Below, in pieces: positions 7,785 through 16,079 of a stretch of 28,291 nucleotides of DNA; within the stretch, counting starts at the first letter, position 1; every line of letters starts with the position of its first letter. The notes below the pieces were generated by a model. It did no database searches. It was not told where the DNA came from and saw only the letters and a program-made list of their open reading frames with translations. The position numbers were made by a program, and so were the translations under genes. Where the stretch lies: contig DEJV01000067.1 in assembly GCA_002353525.1 (NCBI GenBank), forward strand, positions 57,881 through 86,171, given 5' to 3'. The DNA comes from Prevotella sp. UBA2739. GTDB lineage: Bacteria; Bacteroidota; Bacteroidia; Bacteroidales; Bacteroidaceae.

Positions 7785-9914
7785 ATGAGAAAAACAGCGA
7801 CCAAAGGTATCGCACTCATCCTGTTGTACCTTTTTTCTTTCTTGCCCACGAGTGCCGACGAAGGCATGTGGACACTCTACAATCTGCCGCCAGCTATCTA
7901 TGAGCGCATGCAGCAGGAAGGTTTTCAAATGACTTACAACGACCTCTACTATGGCGACCATGCCATCAAGAACGCCGTTGTCAACTTCTCGGGTTACTGC
8001 TCGGGTGTGGTGGTATCGCCCGACGGACTGGTATTCACCAACCACCATTGCGGCTTTGAGGCCATCCGTAGCCACTCCACCGTGGAGCACGACTACATGC
8101 TGAACGGCTTCTATGCCAAGACCTACGAAGAGGAGCTGCCGAACAAAAACATGTTCGTGAGCTTCATGATCGACCAGAACGACATTACCGACCAGGTGAT
8201 GAAGCTGGGTTATGAGAACAAGTCGCGCGACCAGCGTGCCCAGTTGCTCGACTCGCTGGAGAATGCCATGTCGAAAAGGGTGAAGGCCGAAGACCCGACC
8301 CTGCGCCTCGAAATCAAGCCTTTCTACGAGCGGAATAAGTTCTATGCCACCACCTACCGCGACTTCACCGACCTGCGACTGGTATTCACCATCCCCAAGT
8401 CGATGGGTAAGTTCGGCGGTGAGACCGACAACTGGATGTGGCCCCGTCAGACCTGCGACTTCTCGGTGTTCCGCATCTATGCCGACCCGAAGACCAACGG
8501 TCCTGCTGCCTACAGCAAGGACAATGTGCCTTACCGCCCCAAGCACTGGGCTCCTGTGTCGATGCAGGGATATAAAGACGGCGACTTCTCGATGACCATC
8601 GGCTATCCTGGCACCACCAACCGCTATCTGTCGAGCTATGGCATCCGTGAGATGCGTGACGCCCAGAACGAGCCGCGTGCCCAGGTGCGTGGCGTGAAAC
8701 AGGAAATCATGCTCCGCCACATGCGTGCCGATGAGGCTGTGCGCATCAAGTACGACTCGAAATATGCCCAGAGCAGCAACTACTGGAAAAACTCTATCGG
8801 CATGAACAAATGTATCGATTCCATCGGTATCATCCAGCAGAAGCGCGACTTCGAGCAGACGCTGCGCAAATGGCAGAACGAGACGGGATTCCTCAAGGGG
8901 AAACTCGACTTCGACAAGCTGCAGGAGCTCTACGACCAGCGTTTCGAGCGGGTGCGTGCCTTCATGTATTGGAGCGAGACGTTCCGTCGTACCAACGAGT
9001 TCACCACCCGTGCCATGCGTGTGCACAACGCCATGCCGCTGCTCGGTCCGAAGGAGAAGCCCAACAAGCAGTATTTCCTCTTCGACGACAACAGCAGCGA
9101 GTGGGACTATGCCCTCGACCGCGAGGTGCTCATCGCCCTGCTGAAAAACTATGAGCAGCATGTGGGTCAGCAGTATCTGCCGGCTTTCTACCGCACCATC
9201 AAGACCAAGTTCGGCGGCAACTACGAGCGCTACGTCGACTATCTGCTGAAGAAATCGGTGCTGATGAAGCAGGGAAAGCGCATCTACTGCAACAAGAAGA
9301 GCTTCATGAAGGACTGTGGCGTGAGCTACGGACTCGACCTCATTGAGTTCCTGGCCGACCAGCAGGCCGCCATGGGCAAGCTGAACGAGCAGATCAGCGA
9401 GCAGGAACGCTATCTCTGTGCCGCCAAGCTGCGCATGGAGGAAGACCTGCCTCACTACTCTGATGCCAACTTCACCATGCGTCTGAGCTACGGACAGGTG
9501 GGCGGCTTCATGCTCAACGGTCAGCCCTCGGGCTATTATACCGCTGCTCCGAGCATCGTGAAGAAGATGGATATGGCCGACCAGAACTTCGAATATGCCG
9601 CCGAGCCTATCATGAAAGAACTGCTCTCGGCCAAGAACTTCGACCCCTATACCGACAAGACCACAGGCGAGATGCAGCTCTGCTTCCTCACCAACAACGA
9701 TATCACCGGCGGAAACAGTGGCTCACCTATGTTCGACGGACAGGGCCGGCTCATCGGACTGGCCTTCGACGGTAACTGGGACAGTCTCTCGAGCGACATC
9801 AACTTCGACTCACATCTGGCCCGTTGCATCGGTGTTGACATCCGCTACGTGCTCTTCATGATGGACCGTTGGGGACATGCCGACCGTCTGCTGAAAGAGA
9901 TCAACGCGAAATAA
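7785..9914 (+). CDS. dpp7: S46 family dipeptidyl-peptidase, DPP7 type
   Basis: The product is 709 residues, the normal S46 length, with a signal peptide ending near PTSA before DEGMWTLYNLP. The chymotrypsin-like triad is visible: His88 in TNHHCG, Asp225 in WMWPRQTCDFS, and Ser645 in GNSGSP. Eighteen residues after Ser645 the sequence reads FDGN, with Gly663. In S46 enzymes a Gly here marks DPP7 (hydrophobic P1), whereas an Arg marks DPP11 (Asp/Glu P1). It should therefore release dipeptides from the N-terminus of oligopeptides in the periplasm with preference for hydrophobic or aliphatic second residues, supporting peptide fermentation. Trp29 in the mature start fits the N-terminal substrate-anchoring region. 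It sits directly after the flippase gene and before a strong terminator. Confidence 0.93.
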   Translation: MRKTATKGIALILLYLFSFLPTSADEGMWTLYNLPPAIYERMQQEGFQMTYNDLYYGDHAIKNAVVNFSGYCSGVVVSPDGLVFTNHHCGFEAIRSHSTVEHDYMLNGFYAKTYEEELPNKNMFVSFMIDQNDITDQVMKLGYENKSRDQRAQLLDSLENAMSKRVKAEDPTLRLEIKPFYERNKFYATTYRDFTDLRLVFTIPKSMGKFGGETDNWMWPRQTCDFSVFRIYADPKTNGPAAYSKDNVPYRPKHWAPVSMQGYKDGDFSMTIGYPGTTNRYLSSYGIREMRDAQNEPRAQVRGVKQEIMLRHMRADEAVRIKYDSKYAQSSNYWKNSIGMNKCIDSIGIIQQKRDFEQTLRKWQNETGFLKGKLDFDKLQELYDQRFERVRAFMYWSETFRRTNEFTTRAMRVHNAMPLLGPKEKPNKQYFLFDDNSSEWDYALDREVLIALLKNYEQHVGQQYLPAFYRTIKTKFGGNYERYVDYLLKKSVLMKQGKRIYCNKKSFMKDCGVSYGLDLIEFLADQQAAMGKLNEQISEQERYLCAAKLRMEEDLPHYSDANFTMRLSYGQVGGFMLNGQPSGYYTAAPSIVKKMDMADQNFEYAAEPIMKELLSAKNFDPYTDKTTGEMQLCFLTNNDITGGNSGSPMFDGQGRLIGLAFDGNWDSLSSDINFDSHLARCIGVDIRYVLFMMDRWGHADRLLKEINAK

Positions 9915-9935
9915 AATAATAATAAGGTAACATAT

Positions 9936-9985
9936 AAAGGGCAAACAGCAAGGCCACCCGCTTGCTGTTTGCCCTTTTGTTTTTT
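9936..9985 (+). terminator. Intrinsic terminator after dpp7
   Basis: A perfect 17-base stem (9936-9952 pairs with 9961-9977), an 8-base loop and a T-rich tract to 9985 lie 21 bases after the dpp7 stop codon. This is the strongest intrinsic terminator in the window. Confidence 0.92.
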
Positions 9986-10006
9986 ACGATTGCGATTATA
10001 ATTACG

Positions 10007-10187
10007 ACCACGAATTTATCGAATTGATCGAATTTTTCATGCTTTTGCGAATGCATCAAAGATGCAACGAATGAATCGAATTTTTAGTAAATTGTCAATT
10101 ATCAATTATCAATTAGATAAGTTCGTTGGTCGCTTGCGACCTTCGTTTTATTGAAAAATAATTCGTATAATTCGAAAAATTCGTGGT
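10007..10187. repeat. Non-coding element bounded by inverted repeats, with heptamer array
   Basis: The 19 bases at 10007-10025 are the inverted complement of 10169-10187 with one mismatch, and weaker pairing (extra CGAATT blocks) continues inward to about 10038 and 10153. Inside lie three tandem TCAATTA heptamers (10095-10115) and a small hairpin, GGTCGC TT GCGACC (10128-10141). No open frame or promoter of note is seen. The AT-rich, self-complementary, about 180-bp form suits a miniature mobile or REP-like element lying between two converging transcription units. Confidence 0.6.
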
Positions 10188-10205
10188 AGTGGTAGGAAAA
10201 AGTCA

Positions 10206-10622
10206 TCAGGCTTCTCTCATGGCCAGTGCCTTGTTCTCGGCAGCCTCCATTATTTCGCGTTCGCCCGGTCCTTTGTCGTTGATGCCGCAGAGGTGGAGCA
10301 CGCCATGGATAATGACGCGGTAGAGTTCCTCCTCGTAACTTTTCTTGAATAGTTCGGCATTCGAGCGCACCGTATCGAGCGAGATGACCAGGTCGCCGCT
10401 GATGACATCGTCCTCATCGTAGTCGAAGGTGATGATGTCGGTGTAATAGTCGTGACCCAGGTATTCGCGGTTCACCTCCAGAATCTTTTCGTCGTCGACG
10501 AACATATATCCAATTTCGCCCACCTTGCGACCGTAGGTGGCAGCCACGGCCTTGATCCAACGGGTGGTGTCGCGCTTTCTGATTTTCGGCATGCTCACGC
10601 CTTCTGCGTTATAGGTAATCAT
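10206..10622 (-). CDS. ybeY: Endoribonuclease YbeY (16S rRNA maturation)
   Basis: The product is 138 residues, typical for YbeY, a metal-dependent single-strand RNase used in 16S rRNA 3'-end processing and ribosome quality control. Family marks are YTDIITFDYDEDDVISGDL, which aligns with the conserved T-D-x-L-S-F region, and the zinc motif HGVLHLCGINDKGPGERE near residues 106-123. The first two His are present, but the third His of the usual H-G-x-L-H-L-x-G-x-D-H motif is Lys, with Asp preceding it; as far as I recall this is common in Bacteroidetes homologues. Start ATG 10622 keeps the conserved MITYNAEGV beginning; an internal Met at residue 11 is less likely. It lies 74 bases downstream of coaD on the same strand. 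Confidence 0.88.
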   Translation of the reverse strand: MITYNAEGVSMPKIRKRDTTRWIKAVAATYGRKVGEIGYMFVDDEKILEVNREYLGHDYYTDIITFDYDEDDVISGDLVISLDTVRSNAELFKKSYEEELYRVIIHGVLHLCGINDKGPGEREIMEAAENKALAMREA

Positions 10623-10696
10623 GTAAGAATGTGGTTATGACAGTGATTTTTTACTCCATGAAAGGTGCGTTTTTATTCAATGAAAGGTGCTGAACG

Positions 10697-11149
10697 TCAG
10701 CGTTTTTTGGGAAGAAACGGCGACGTGTCGACACCAAAGTGCTGCAGCTCGCGCACCACGGTGCTACTGATGCTGGCCAGTTGCGGCTCGGCCAGGAGAA
10801 AGATGGTCTCGATGCCGCCGCTGATTTGGCGGTTCACCTCGGCCTGCTCGCGCTCATACTCAAAGTCCTTCACCGAGCGGATGCCCTTGATGATGAACTG
10901 TGCGCCCTGCTCCTTGGCAAAGGTCACGGCCAGTCCGTAGTAGGGTTTCACCTCGATGGCAGGCTCGTCGGCATACAAGTCGGCAATGGCCTGCATGCGC
11001 TCTTCAGCCGGCCGCATGTAAGGTTTGTGCACATTGTCGCCCACCACGCCGATGACCAGCCGGTCGAAGAGCGGCAGTGCACGGCGCACCACGGAGTCGT
11101 GTCCCACGGTGAACGGATCGAAACTTCCTACAAATATTGCTGTTCTCAT
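10697..11149 (-). CDS. coaD: Phosphopantetheine adenylyltransferase
   Basis: The product is 150 residues, close to the usual length. It transfers AMP from ATP to 4'-phosphopantetheine, the fourth step of coenzyme A synthesis, in the cytoplasm. The nucleotidyltransferase signature is clear: GSFDPFTVGHDSVV with T14 and H17 (the T/H-x-G-H motif) near the N-terminus, and ISSTVVREL (the ISSTxxR motif) near residues 127-133. The frame continues 20 codons upstream, but I start at ATG 11149 because MRTAIFVGSFDP is the conserved N-terminus and a -7 promoter box lies only 4 bases before it. It heads a short minus-strand pair with ybeY and diverges from the methyltransferase gene. Confidence 0.95.
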   Translation of the reverse strand: MRTAIFVGSFDPFTVGHDSVVRRALPLFDRLVIGVVGDNVHKPYMRPAEERMQAIADLYADEPAIEVKPYYGLAVTFAKEQGAQFIIKGIRSVKDFEYEREQAEVNRQISGGIETIFLLAEPQLASISSTVVRELQHFGVDTSPFLPKKR

Positions 11150-11153
11150 GCTG

Positions 11154-11185
11154 CAAAGATACGATTTAGTAGGCGAACGAGCAAA
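11154..11185 (-). promoter_or_regulatory. Promoter for coaD
   Basis: On the minus strand TATCTTTG (11161-11154) fits the -7 consensus, and TTTG (11185-11182) lies 20 bases upstream as the -33 element. The -7 box ends 4 bases before ATG 11149, which places the likely transcription start at or next to the first base of the start codon, so the mRNA may be leaderless. Confidence 0.65.
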
Positions 11186-11297
11186 TTTTTTTGCTTTTTT
11201 TGACAGCACATAATTCCGTAATCTTGCAATTTGTAAGAAATTATTGCAAAAAGCGATATTTCAGTGCTTTACATGCTTTAGAATGAAAAATTATTTG

Positions 11298-11305
11298 TAA
11301 CTTTG
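11298..11305 (+). promoter_or_regulatory. -7 promoter box for the methyltransferase gene
   Basis: TAACTTTG matches TAnnTTTG and ends 4 bases before ATG 11310. The -33 region, near 11276-11281, is only weakly similar (CTTTAG). As for the divergent coaD promoter, the spacing implies a leaderless or nearly leaderless transcript. Confidence 0.55.
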
Positions 11306-11309
11306 CCGC

Positions 11310-12707
11310 ATGAATGAAGAGACGCTCGACTTTATTCGCCAACATGCCAACGATGATGTGCGCCAACTGGCGTTGCAAGGCTCACGAGCAAAGGCCGTAG
11401 ACCTGCCTTATGCGCTGAACCAAATTGCCGGACGCCAACAAGCACGACAGAAATTGCCATCATGGGCCGTGATAGAGGGGTTGACGTATCCGCCACATAT
11501 CTCCATGGAGCAATGCAGCAGCGAGAAAACCGCACGCTATAAGGCAGCGGTGGCAGCGCGTCTGCTGGGCGACGATCAACGGGCGTGTATGGCCGACCTG
11601 ACCGGAGGCTTCGGGGTAGACTTCTCGTTCTTGGCCCCGACATTCAGAAAGGCGGTCTATGTGGAGCAGCAACCGCATCTGTGCGAGGCTGCCCGGCATA
11701 ATTTCCAACTGCTGGGACTCACACAAGCCGAGGTGGTGCAGGGCGATGGCGTCAGCTATCTGCGACAGATGGAGCCTGTAGACCTGCTGTATATCGACCC
11801 GGCGCGTCGCGACAGTCATGGTCAGCGCACTTTCGGAATAGCCGACTGTACGCCTAATATACTGGAAATAGCCGATGAAATGGCTGAAAAAAGCCATTAT
11901 TGCATGATAAAACTCTCGCCCATGCTCGACTGGCATCAGGCCGTGGCCGAGCTGGAAAACGATAAAAGGGGTGGTCACAAGAAGCACATCACAGAGGTGC
12001 ACATCATCTCGTCGAACAACGAGTGTAAAGAACTGCTACTGGTTCTTTCACGACAAGATTCGCCAAAGAAATCTCTCTATTGCGTGAACGACGAGCAACA
12101 GTTTGTGCTGGATATCAGCCAGACCGCTGTATCTCTGCTTTGCAAGGCCGCCCCGGTTTTTATAGGTGATAGTTTAGAGCTGAGAACTGATAGGCTTTTC
12201 CAAGGTGATAACGGAGAGCTGAGAACTGATAGGTATGATTACTCTCAAGGCAGCGGTTCAAGCTCGAAAGGTAATCATACCTCTCAGTTCGCAACTCTCA
12301 GTTCTCAACTCGTACTCTCACCTCTCACCTCTCACCTCTCACCTCTCAATTATTACCTCTTTGAGCCCAATGCCAGCATCATGAAGGCAGGATGCTTTGA
12401 TGCTGTGGCAGAGCGGTTTGGCGTTCGCCAGGTGGGAAACAACAGCCACTTGTTTGTGGCTACACAGGATGTGGCCGATTTTCCAGGGCGAAGGTTTCAG
12501 ATAGAGCGCGTCACCAGCATGAACAAGCGCGAGCTGAAAACTGCGCTCAGCGGAATAGAAAAAGCCAATATTGCCGTCAGAAATTTCCCTCTCTCGGTGG
12601 CCGAGCTACGCAAGCGGCTGCGACTGAAGGATGGGGGCGACCACTATCTCTTTGCCACGACGGTGGGCGACCGCAACCATGTGCTTATGGTGTGCAGGAA
12701 AGTTTAG
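11310..12707 (+). CDS. THUMP-like class I SAM-dependent methyltransferase with repeat-derived insert
   Basis: The product is 465 residues. SAM-binding motif I is at residues 94-104 (MADLTGGFGVD) and motif IV at 160-167 (YIDPARRD), the Rossmann methyltransferase signature. The C-terminal part (EPNASIMKAGCFDAVAERFG to the end) is the THUMP-like domain of a Bacteroidetes family usually near 400 residues. The substrate is probably RNA but is not established. Residues about 284-347 do not fit the family: they include two 13-residue tandem copies (GDSLELRTDRLFQ and GDNGELRTDRYDY) and Ser/Leu/Thr-rich sequence encoded by DNA repeats at 12164-12348, placed between the catalytic part and the THUMP-like part. 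The frame stays open, so a long surface loop is plausible. It is transcribed divergently from coaD. Confidence 0.82.
   Translation: MNEETLDFIRQHANDDVRQLALQGSRAKAVDLPYALNQIAGRQQARQKLPSWAVIEGLTYPPHISMEQCSSEKTARYKAAVAARLLGDDQRACMADLTGGFGVDFSFLAPTFRKAVYVEQQPHLCEAARHNFQLLGLTQAEVVQGDGVSYLRQMEPVDLLYIDPARRDSHGQRTFGIADCTPNILEIADEMAEKSHYCMIKLSPMLDWHQAVAELENDKRGGHKKHITEVHIISSNNECKELLLVLSRQDSPKKSLYCVNDEQQFVLDISQTAVSLLCKAAPVFIGDSLELRTDRLFQGDNGELRTDRYDYSQGSGSSSKGNHTSQFATLSSQLVLSPLTSHLSPLNYYLFEPNASIMKAGCFDAVAERFGVRQVGNNSHLFVATQDVADFPGRRFQIERVTSMNKRELKTALSGIEKANIAVRNFPLSVAELRKRLRLKDGGDHYLFATTVGDRNHVLMVCRKV
12164..12348 (+). repeat. Repeat cluster inside the methyltransferase gene
   Basis: Three kinds of repeat are visible. 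A 39-bp tandem duplication carries GAGCTGAGAACTGATAGG at 12177-12194 and 12216-12233. A 12-bp perfect inverted repeat, AGGTATGATTAC at 12231-12242, pairs with 12271-12282, followed by several CTCAGTTC/CTCAACT copies. A heptamer, CTCTCAC, is present in four full copies at 12315-12342 plus a partial one. The 39-bp duplication preserves the frame; a change in heptamer number would not. Confidence 0.9.
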
Positions 12708-12760
12708 AAATCTTTTTGCCATGCGCGTAACTTAAAATTCGTTGAAAATGCACTCAATTT

Positions 12761-12791
12761 TTTGTTTTTTCAGCGGTTTTTTGTATTTTTG
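12761..12791 (+). promoter_or_regulatory. Promoter for the acetyltransferase-parE region
   Basis: TTTG at 12761-12764 and TATTTTTG at 12784-12791 fit the -33 and -7 consensus with a 19-base spacer. The -7 box ends 21 bases before ATG 12813, leaving a leader of roughly 15 bases. Confidence 0.72.
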
Positions 12792-12812
12792 CATGATTTA
12801 ATCATCTACATT

Positions 12813-13967
12813 ATGTCAGCAGTAACCATTAAGAAGGTAGAGAGCAAGCGCGACTTGAAGACCTTCATCGAGTTTCATTACGATTTGTATGAGGGCAACG
12901 CATACGACGTGCCCAACTTGTTCAGCGACGATATGAACACGCTGAGCCAGGATAAAAACGCCGCATTCGAGTTTTGCGAGGCAGAGTATTATCTGGCCTA
13001 TAAAGACGGAAAAGTGGCCGGACGCGTGGCTGCCATCATCAATCATAAAGCCAACAAACGGTGGGAACGCCAGAGCGTGCGCTTCGGATGGCTCGACTTC
13101 ATCGACGATATAGAGGTGAGCCGCGCCCTCTTTGAGGCGGTAGAGGCCTATGGAAAGCAGAAGGGAATGACGGAGATGATAGGTCCGTTGGGATTTACCG
13201 ACTTCGACCCCGAGGGCATGCTCACCGACGGTTTCGACCAACTGGGCACCATGGCCACCATCTACAACTACCCCTACTATCCGCAGCATATGGAGCAGTT
13301 GGGTGGATTTGTGAAGGACAACGACTACGTGGAGTTCAAGATTATCGTGCCGCCCGAGATTCCCGAGAAGATGACCAAGATAGCCGAGATGATACAGAAG
13401 CGCTATCATCTGCACGTAAGGAAGATGACGCGCAAGGAAATCAACAGCGGAAAAGGCCACGAGGTGTTCCACCTCATCAACGACACGTTCAAGGATCTCT
13501 ACGGGTTCAGCGAGCTCACCGACCGGCAGGTAGACCAGTATGTGAAGATGTATCTGCCCATGGCCGACCTGAACCTCATCCCCATCATCGAGGACTGGAG
13601 CACACCTGAGCACAAGATGATAGGCGTGGGCATCACCATCCCGTCGCTATCGCGTGCCCTGCAGAAGTGCCGTCGCGGAAGGCTGCTGCCCTTTGGCTGG
13701 TGGCATGTGCTGCGCTCGCTGAAGATGCACAAGACGAATATTGTAGACCTGATGATGATTGGCGTGCTGCCCGAATATCGCAAGAAAGGCGCCAACGCCC
13801 TGATGTTCTACGACCTCATTCCCTGGTACAACAAATATGGCATTGAGTGGGGCGAGAGTCAGGTGGAAATGGAGTCGAACGAGAATGTGCAGGGCCAGTG
13901 GAGCTACTTCGAGACCCACCAGCACAAGCGCCGCAGATGCTACAAGAAAATAATAGGTGGTGAATGA
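12813..13967 (+). CDS. GNAT-fold acetyltransferase-like protein
   Basis: The product is 384 residues and begins MSAVTIKKVESKRDLKTFIEF. Residues about 60-130 (EYYLAYKDGKVAGRVAAIINH, then RFGWLDFIDD) resemble the first strands of a GNAT fold. The late part (MMIGVLPEYRKKGANALMFYDL) resembles the acetyl-CoA binding loop of GNAT enzymes (V-x-P-x-x-R-x-x-G/A), with a typical C-terminal strand afterwards. It appears to be a double-length relative of GNAT proteins known in Bacteroidetes only as a conserved hypothetical. Acceptor substrate is unknown. I start at ATG 12813; the in-frame upstream extension covers the promoter. parE follows after 65 bases and is probably co-transcribed. Confidence 0.72.
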   Translation: MSAVTIKKVESKRDLKTFIEFHYDLYEGNAYDVPNLFSDDMNTLSQDKNAAFEFCEAEYYLAYKDGKVAGRVAAIINHKANKRWERQSVRFGWLDFIDDIEVSRALFEAVEAYGKQKGMTEMIGPLGFTDFDPEGMLTDGFDQLGTMATIYNYPYYPQHMEQLGGFVKDNDYVEFKIIVPPEIPEKMTKIAEMIQKRYHLHVRKMTRKEINSGKGHEVFHLINDTFKDLYGFSELTDRQVDQYVKMYLPMADLNLIPIIEDWSTPEHKMIGVGITIPSLSRALQKCRRGRLLPFGWWHVLRSLKMHKTNIVDLMMIGVLPEYRKKGANALMFYDLIPWYNKYGIEWGESQVEMESNENVQGQWSYFETHQHKRRRCYKKIIGGE

Positions 13968-14064
13968 TGGGTGTTGATGGATAGTGATGAATAGTGATAT
14001 ACACTTAGACAATATAATAAAAAATCTACATAATGGCAGATAAAGAACAAACCATCAACACCCA
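13968..14064 (+). promoter_or_regulatory. Inverted repeat enclosing the parE start codon
   Basis: TGGGTGTTGATGG (13968-13980) is perfectly complementary to 14052-14064, giving a 13-bp stem with a 71-base loop that contains the parE start at 14033. The left arm begins directly after the stop codon of the previous gene, and the right arm lies in codons 7-11 of parE. Both arms belong to short repeated stretches (GTGATGAATAGTGAT; CAACACCCAACC), so the pairing may come from local repeat growth. Any effect on translation is untested. Confidence 0.5.
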
Positions 14065-16024
14065 ACCGTCAACACCCAACACCGTTGAATATACCGACGA
14101 CAACATACGTCACCTCAGTGACATGGAGCACATCCGCACACGCCCTGGCATGTATATTGGCCGACTGGGCGACGGATCGCTGCCCGAAGACGGCATCTAC
14201 GTGCTGCTGAAAGAGGTGATCGACAACTCAATAGACGAGTTTAAGATGAACGCCGGTAAGCGCATAGAGGTGGATATCGACGACAATATGCGGGTGTCGG
14301 TGCGCGACTATGGCCGTGGCATTCCGCAAGGCAAACTCGTTGAGGCCGTCAGCATGCTGAATACGGGCGGAAAGTACGACTCAAAGGCTTTCAAAAAGTC
14401 GGTGGGACTGAACGGAGTGGGCGTAAAGGCTGTGAATGCGCTGAGCCGTCGCTTCGAGGTGCGCAGCTACCGCGAGGGAAAGGTGCGCTCGCTGACCTTC
14501 GAACGAGGCATTCTGCAGACCGATCATACCGAGAAGACAGCCGACGAGACGGGCACCTTCATTTTCTTTGAGCCTGATAACGACAAGACGCTCTTCAAGG
14601 ACTATCGTTTCCACGACGACATCATCGAGACGATGCTCCGCAACTATACCTACCTGAACCAGGGACTCACCATCATGTACAATGGCAAGCGCATCGTCAG
14701 CCGCAACGGTCTGCAGGACCTGCTCACCGACAATATGACGGTCGACGGCCTCTACCCCATCGTGCACATGAAGGGCGAGGACATCGAGATTGCGTTCACC
14801 CACACCAACCAATACGGCGAGGAATACCACTCGTTTGTCAACGGACAGCACACCACCCAGGGCGGTACGCACCAGAGTGCGTTCAAAGAGCACATTGCAC
14901 GCACCATCAAAGAGTATTTCGGAAAATACGAATATGCCGACATCCGCAACGGACTGGTGGCTGCCATTGCCATCAATGTGGAGGAACCGGTGTTTGAGAG
15001 CCAGACCAAAATCAAGCTGGGCTCTACGCAGATGGCTCCCGAGGGAGAGTCGATCAACAAATATGTGGGCGACTTCATCAAGCGCGAGGTAGACAACTAT
15101 CTGCACATCTATACCGATGTGACCGAGGTCATCGAGAACAAGGTGAAGGAGAGCGAGCGCGAGCGCAAGGCCATGGCAGGCGTCACCAAACTGGCTCGTG
15201 AGCGGGCAAAGAAGGCCAATCTGCACAACCGAAAGCTGCGCGACTGCCGCATTCACTACAGCGACACGAAGAACAACCGCAAGGAAGAGTCGTGCATCTT
15301 CATCACCGAGGGCGACTCGGCCAGCGGAAGCATCACCAAAAGCCGCGACGTGAACACCCAGGCGGTGTTCTCGCTGCGCGGAAAACCCCTCAACTCGTTC
15401 GGCCTGACCAAGAAGATTGTCTACGAGAACGAGGAGTTCAACCTGCTGCAGGCAGCCCTCGATATTGAGGACGGACTCGACACGCTGCGCTATAATAAGG
15501 TGATTGTGGCCACCGATGCCGATGTCGACGGCATGCACATCCGCCTGCTCATCATCACCTTCTTCCTGCAGTTCTTCCCCGAGCTTATCAAGAAAGGCCA
15601 CGTCTATGTGCTGCAGACACCCCTCTTCCGCGTGCGCAACCGCCGCACCAAAATCAAAAACAAAAAGGTGATTGCCGAGGAAGACACGCGCAAGGCCGAG
15701 CGAGGCGAGAAGAAAAGCGACTTCATCACCCGCTATTGCTATAGCGACGAGGAGCGGCTGAACGCCATCCACGAGCTGGGTCCCGACCCCGAGATTACGC
15801 GTTTCAAGGGTCTTGGCGAAATCAGTCCGGAGGAGTTCTCGGGATTCATTGGCCCCGACATCCGCCTGGAGCAGGTCACCCTGCACAAAACCGACCAGGT
15901 GCAGAAGCTGTTGGAGTACTACATGGGCAAGAACACCATGGAGCGCCAGAACTTCATTATCGAGAACTTAGTAGTAGAAGAGGACCGTCCTGAGGAGGAG
16001 GACCCACCCCAGCCCTCCCTATAA
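14033..16024 (+). CDS. parE: DNA topoisomerase IV subunit B
   Basis: The product is 663 residues, the ATPase subunit of a type IIA topoisomerase that decatenates daughter chromosomes with ParC. The GHKL ATPase shows EVIDNSIDEF (Asn65), DYGRGIP (92-98) and GLNGVGVKAVNAL (125-137). The TOPRIM metal site is ITEGDSASG (Glu426) and ATDADVDGMH (Asp495, 497, 499). VFSLRGKPLN points to ParE rather than GyrB, which in this group has a LPLRGK-ILN form. The N-terminal about 20 residues (QTINTQPSTPNTVEY) are repeat-encoded and unlike the family. The last residues, DPPQPSL, and the stop codon fall inside a palindromic repeat (15999-16034). No parC is adjacent. Confidence 0.93.
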   Translation: MADKEQTINTQPSTPNTVEYTDDNIRHLSDMEHIRTRPGMYIGRLGDGSLPEDGIYVLLKEVIDNSIDEFKMNAGKRIEVDIDDNMRVSVRDYGRGIPQGKLVEAVSMLNTGGKYDSKAFKKSVGLNGVGVKAVNALSRRFEVRSYREGKVRSLTFERGILQTDHTEKTADETGTFIFFEPDNDKTLFKDYRFHDDIIETMLRNYTYLNQGLTIMYNGKRIVSRNGLQDLLTDNMTVDGLYPIVHMKGEDIEIAFTHTNQYGEEYHSFVNGQHTTQGGTHQSAFKEHIARTIKEYFGKYEYADIRNGLVAAIAINVEEPVFESQTKIKLGSTQMAPEGESINKYVGDFIKREVDNYLHIYTDVTEVIENKVKESERERKAMAGVTKLARERAKKANLHNRKLRDCRIHYSDTKNNRKEESCIFITEGDSASGSITKSRDVNTQAVFSLRGKPLNSFGLTKKIVYENEEFNLLQAALDIEDGLDTLRYNKVIVATDADVDGMHIRLLIITFFLQFFPELIKKGHVYVLQTPLFRVRNRRTKIKNKKVIAEEDTRKAERGEKKSDFITRYCYSDEERLNAIHELGPDPEITRFKGLGEISPEEFSGFIGPDIRLEQVTLHKTDQVQKLLEYYMGKNTMERQNFIIENLVVEEDRPEEEDPPQPSL

Positions 16025-16034
16025 GGGAGGGGGT
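15999..16034. repeat. GGGAGGG palindromic repeat, copy A (left of DUF559 gene)
   Basis: The core is an 8-bp stem CCCTCCCT (16013-16020), loop ATA, AGGGAGGG (16024-16031). The 36-base unit matches the reverse complement of copy B (16502-16537) at 32 positions. It encodes the ParE C-terminus, and the TAA stop codon (16022-16024) spans the loop and the first stem base. Confidence 0.9.
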
Positions 16035-16079
16035 AAATAGCTCTTTTGCTTCAAGCCTGTTGGTAATAAGACACTGATC

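Noticed and set aside
7779..9455. Long minus-strand open frame opposite the DPP7 gene (558 codons)
   Set aside because: It is antisense to a gene with a complete catalytic triad and signal peptide; long antisense frames are expected from GC-rich codon usage. The same holds for those opposite the TonB receptor (457-1296), DUF6850 (3841-4830), SpmAB (4960-6060) and parE (14381-15886).
10688..10700. GCTGA ACG TCAGC followed by T-run as a terminator
   Set aside because: It points along the plus strand, where no upstream transcript ends, and overlaps the stop codon of minus-strand coaD; the stem is only 5 bp.
11150..11209. Extended N-terminus of CoaD
   Set aside because: The extra codons overlap the promoter and are absent from the conserved family start.
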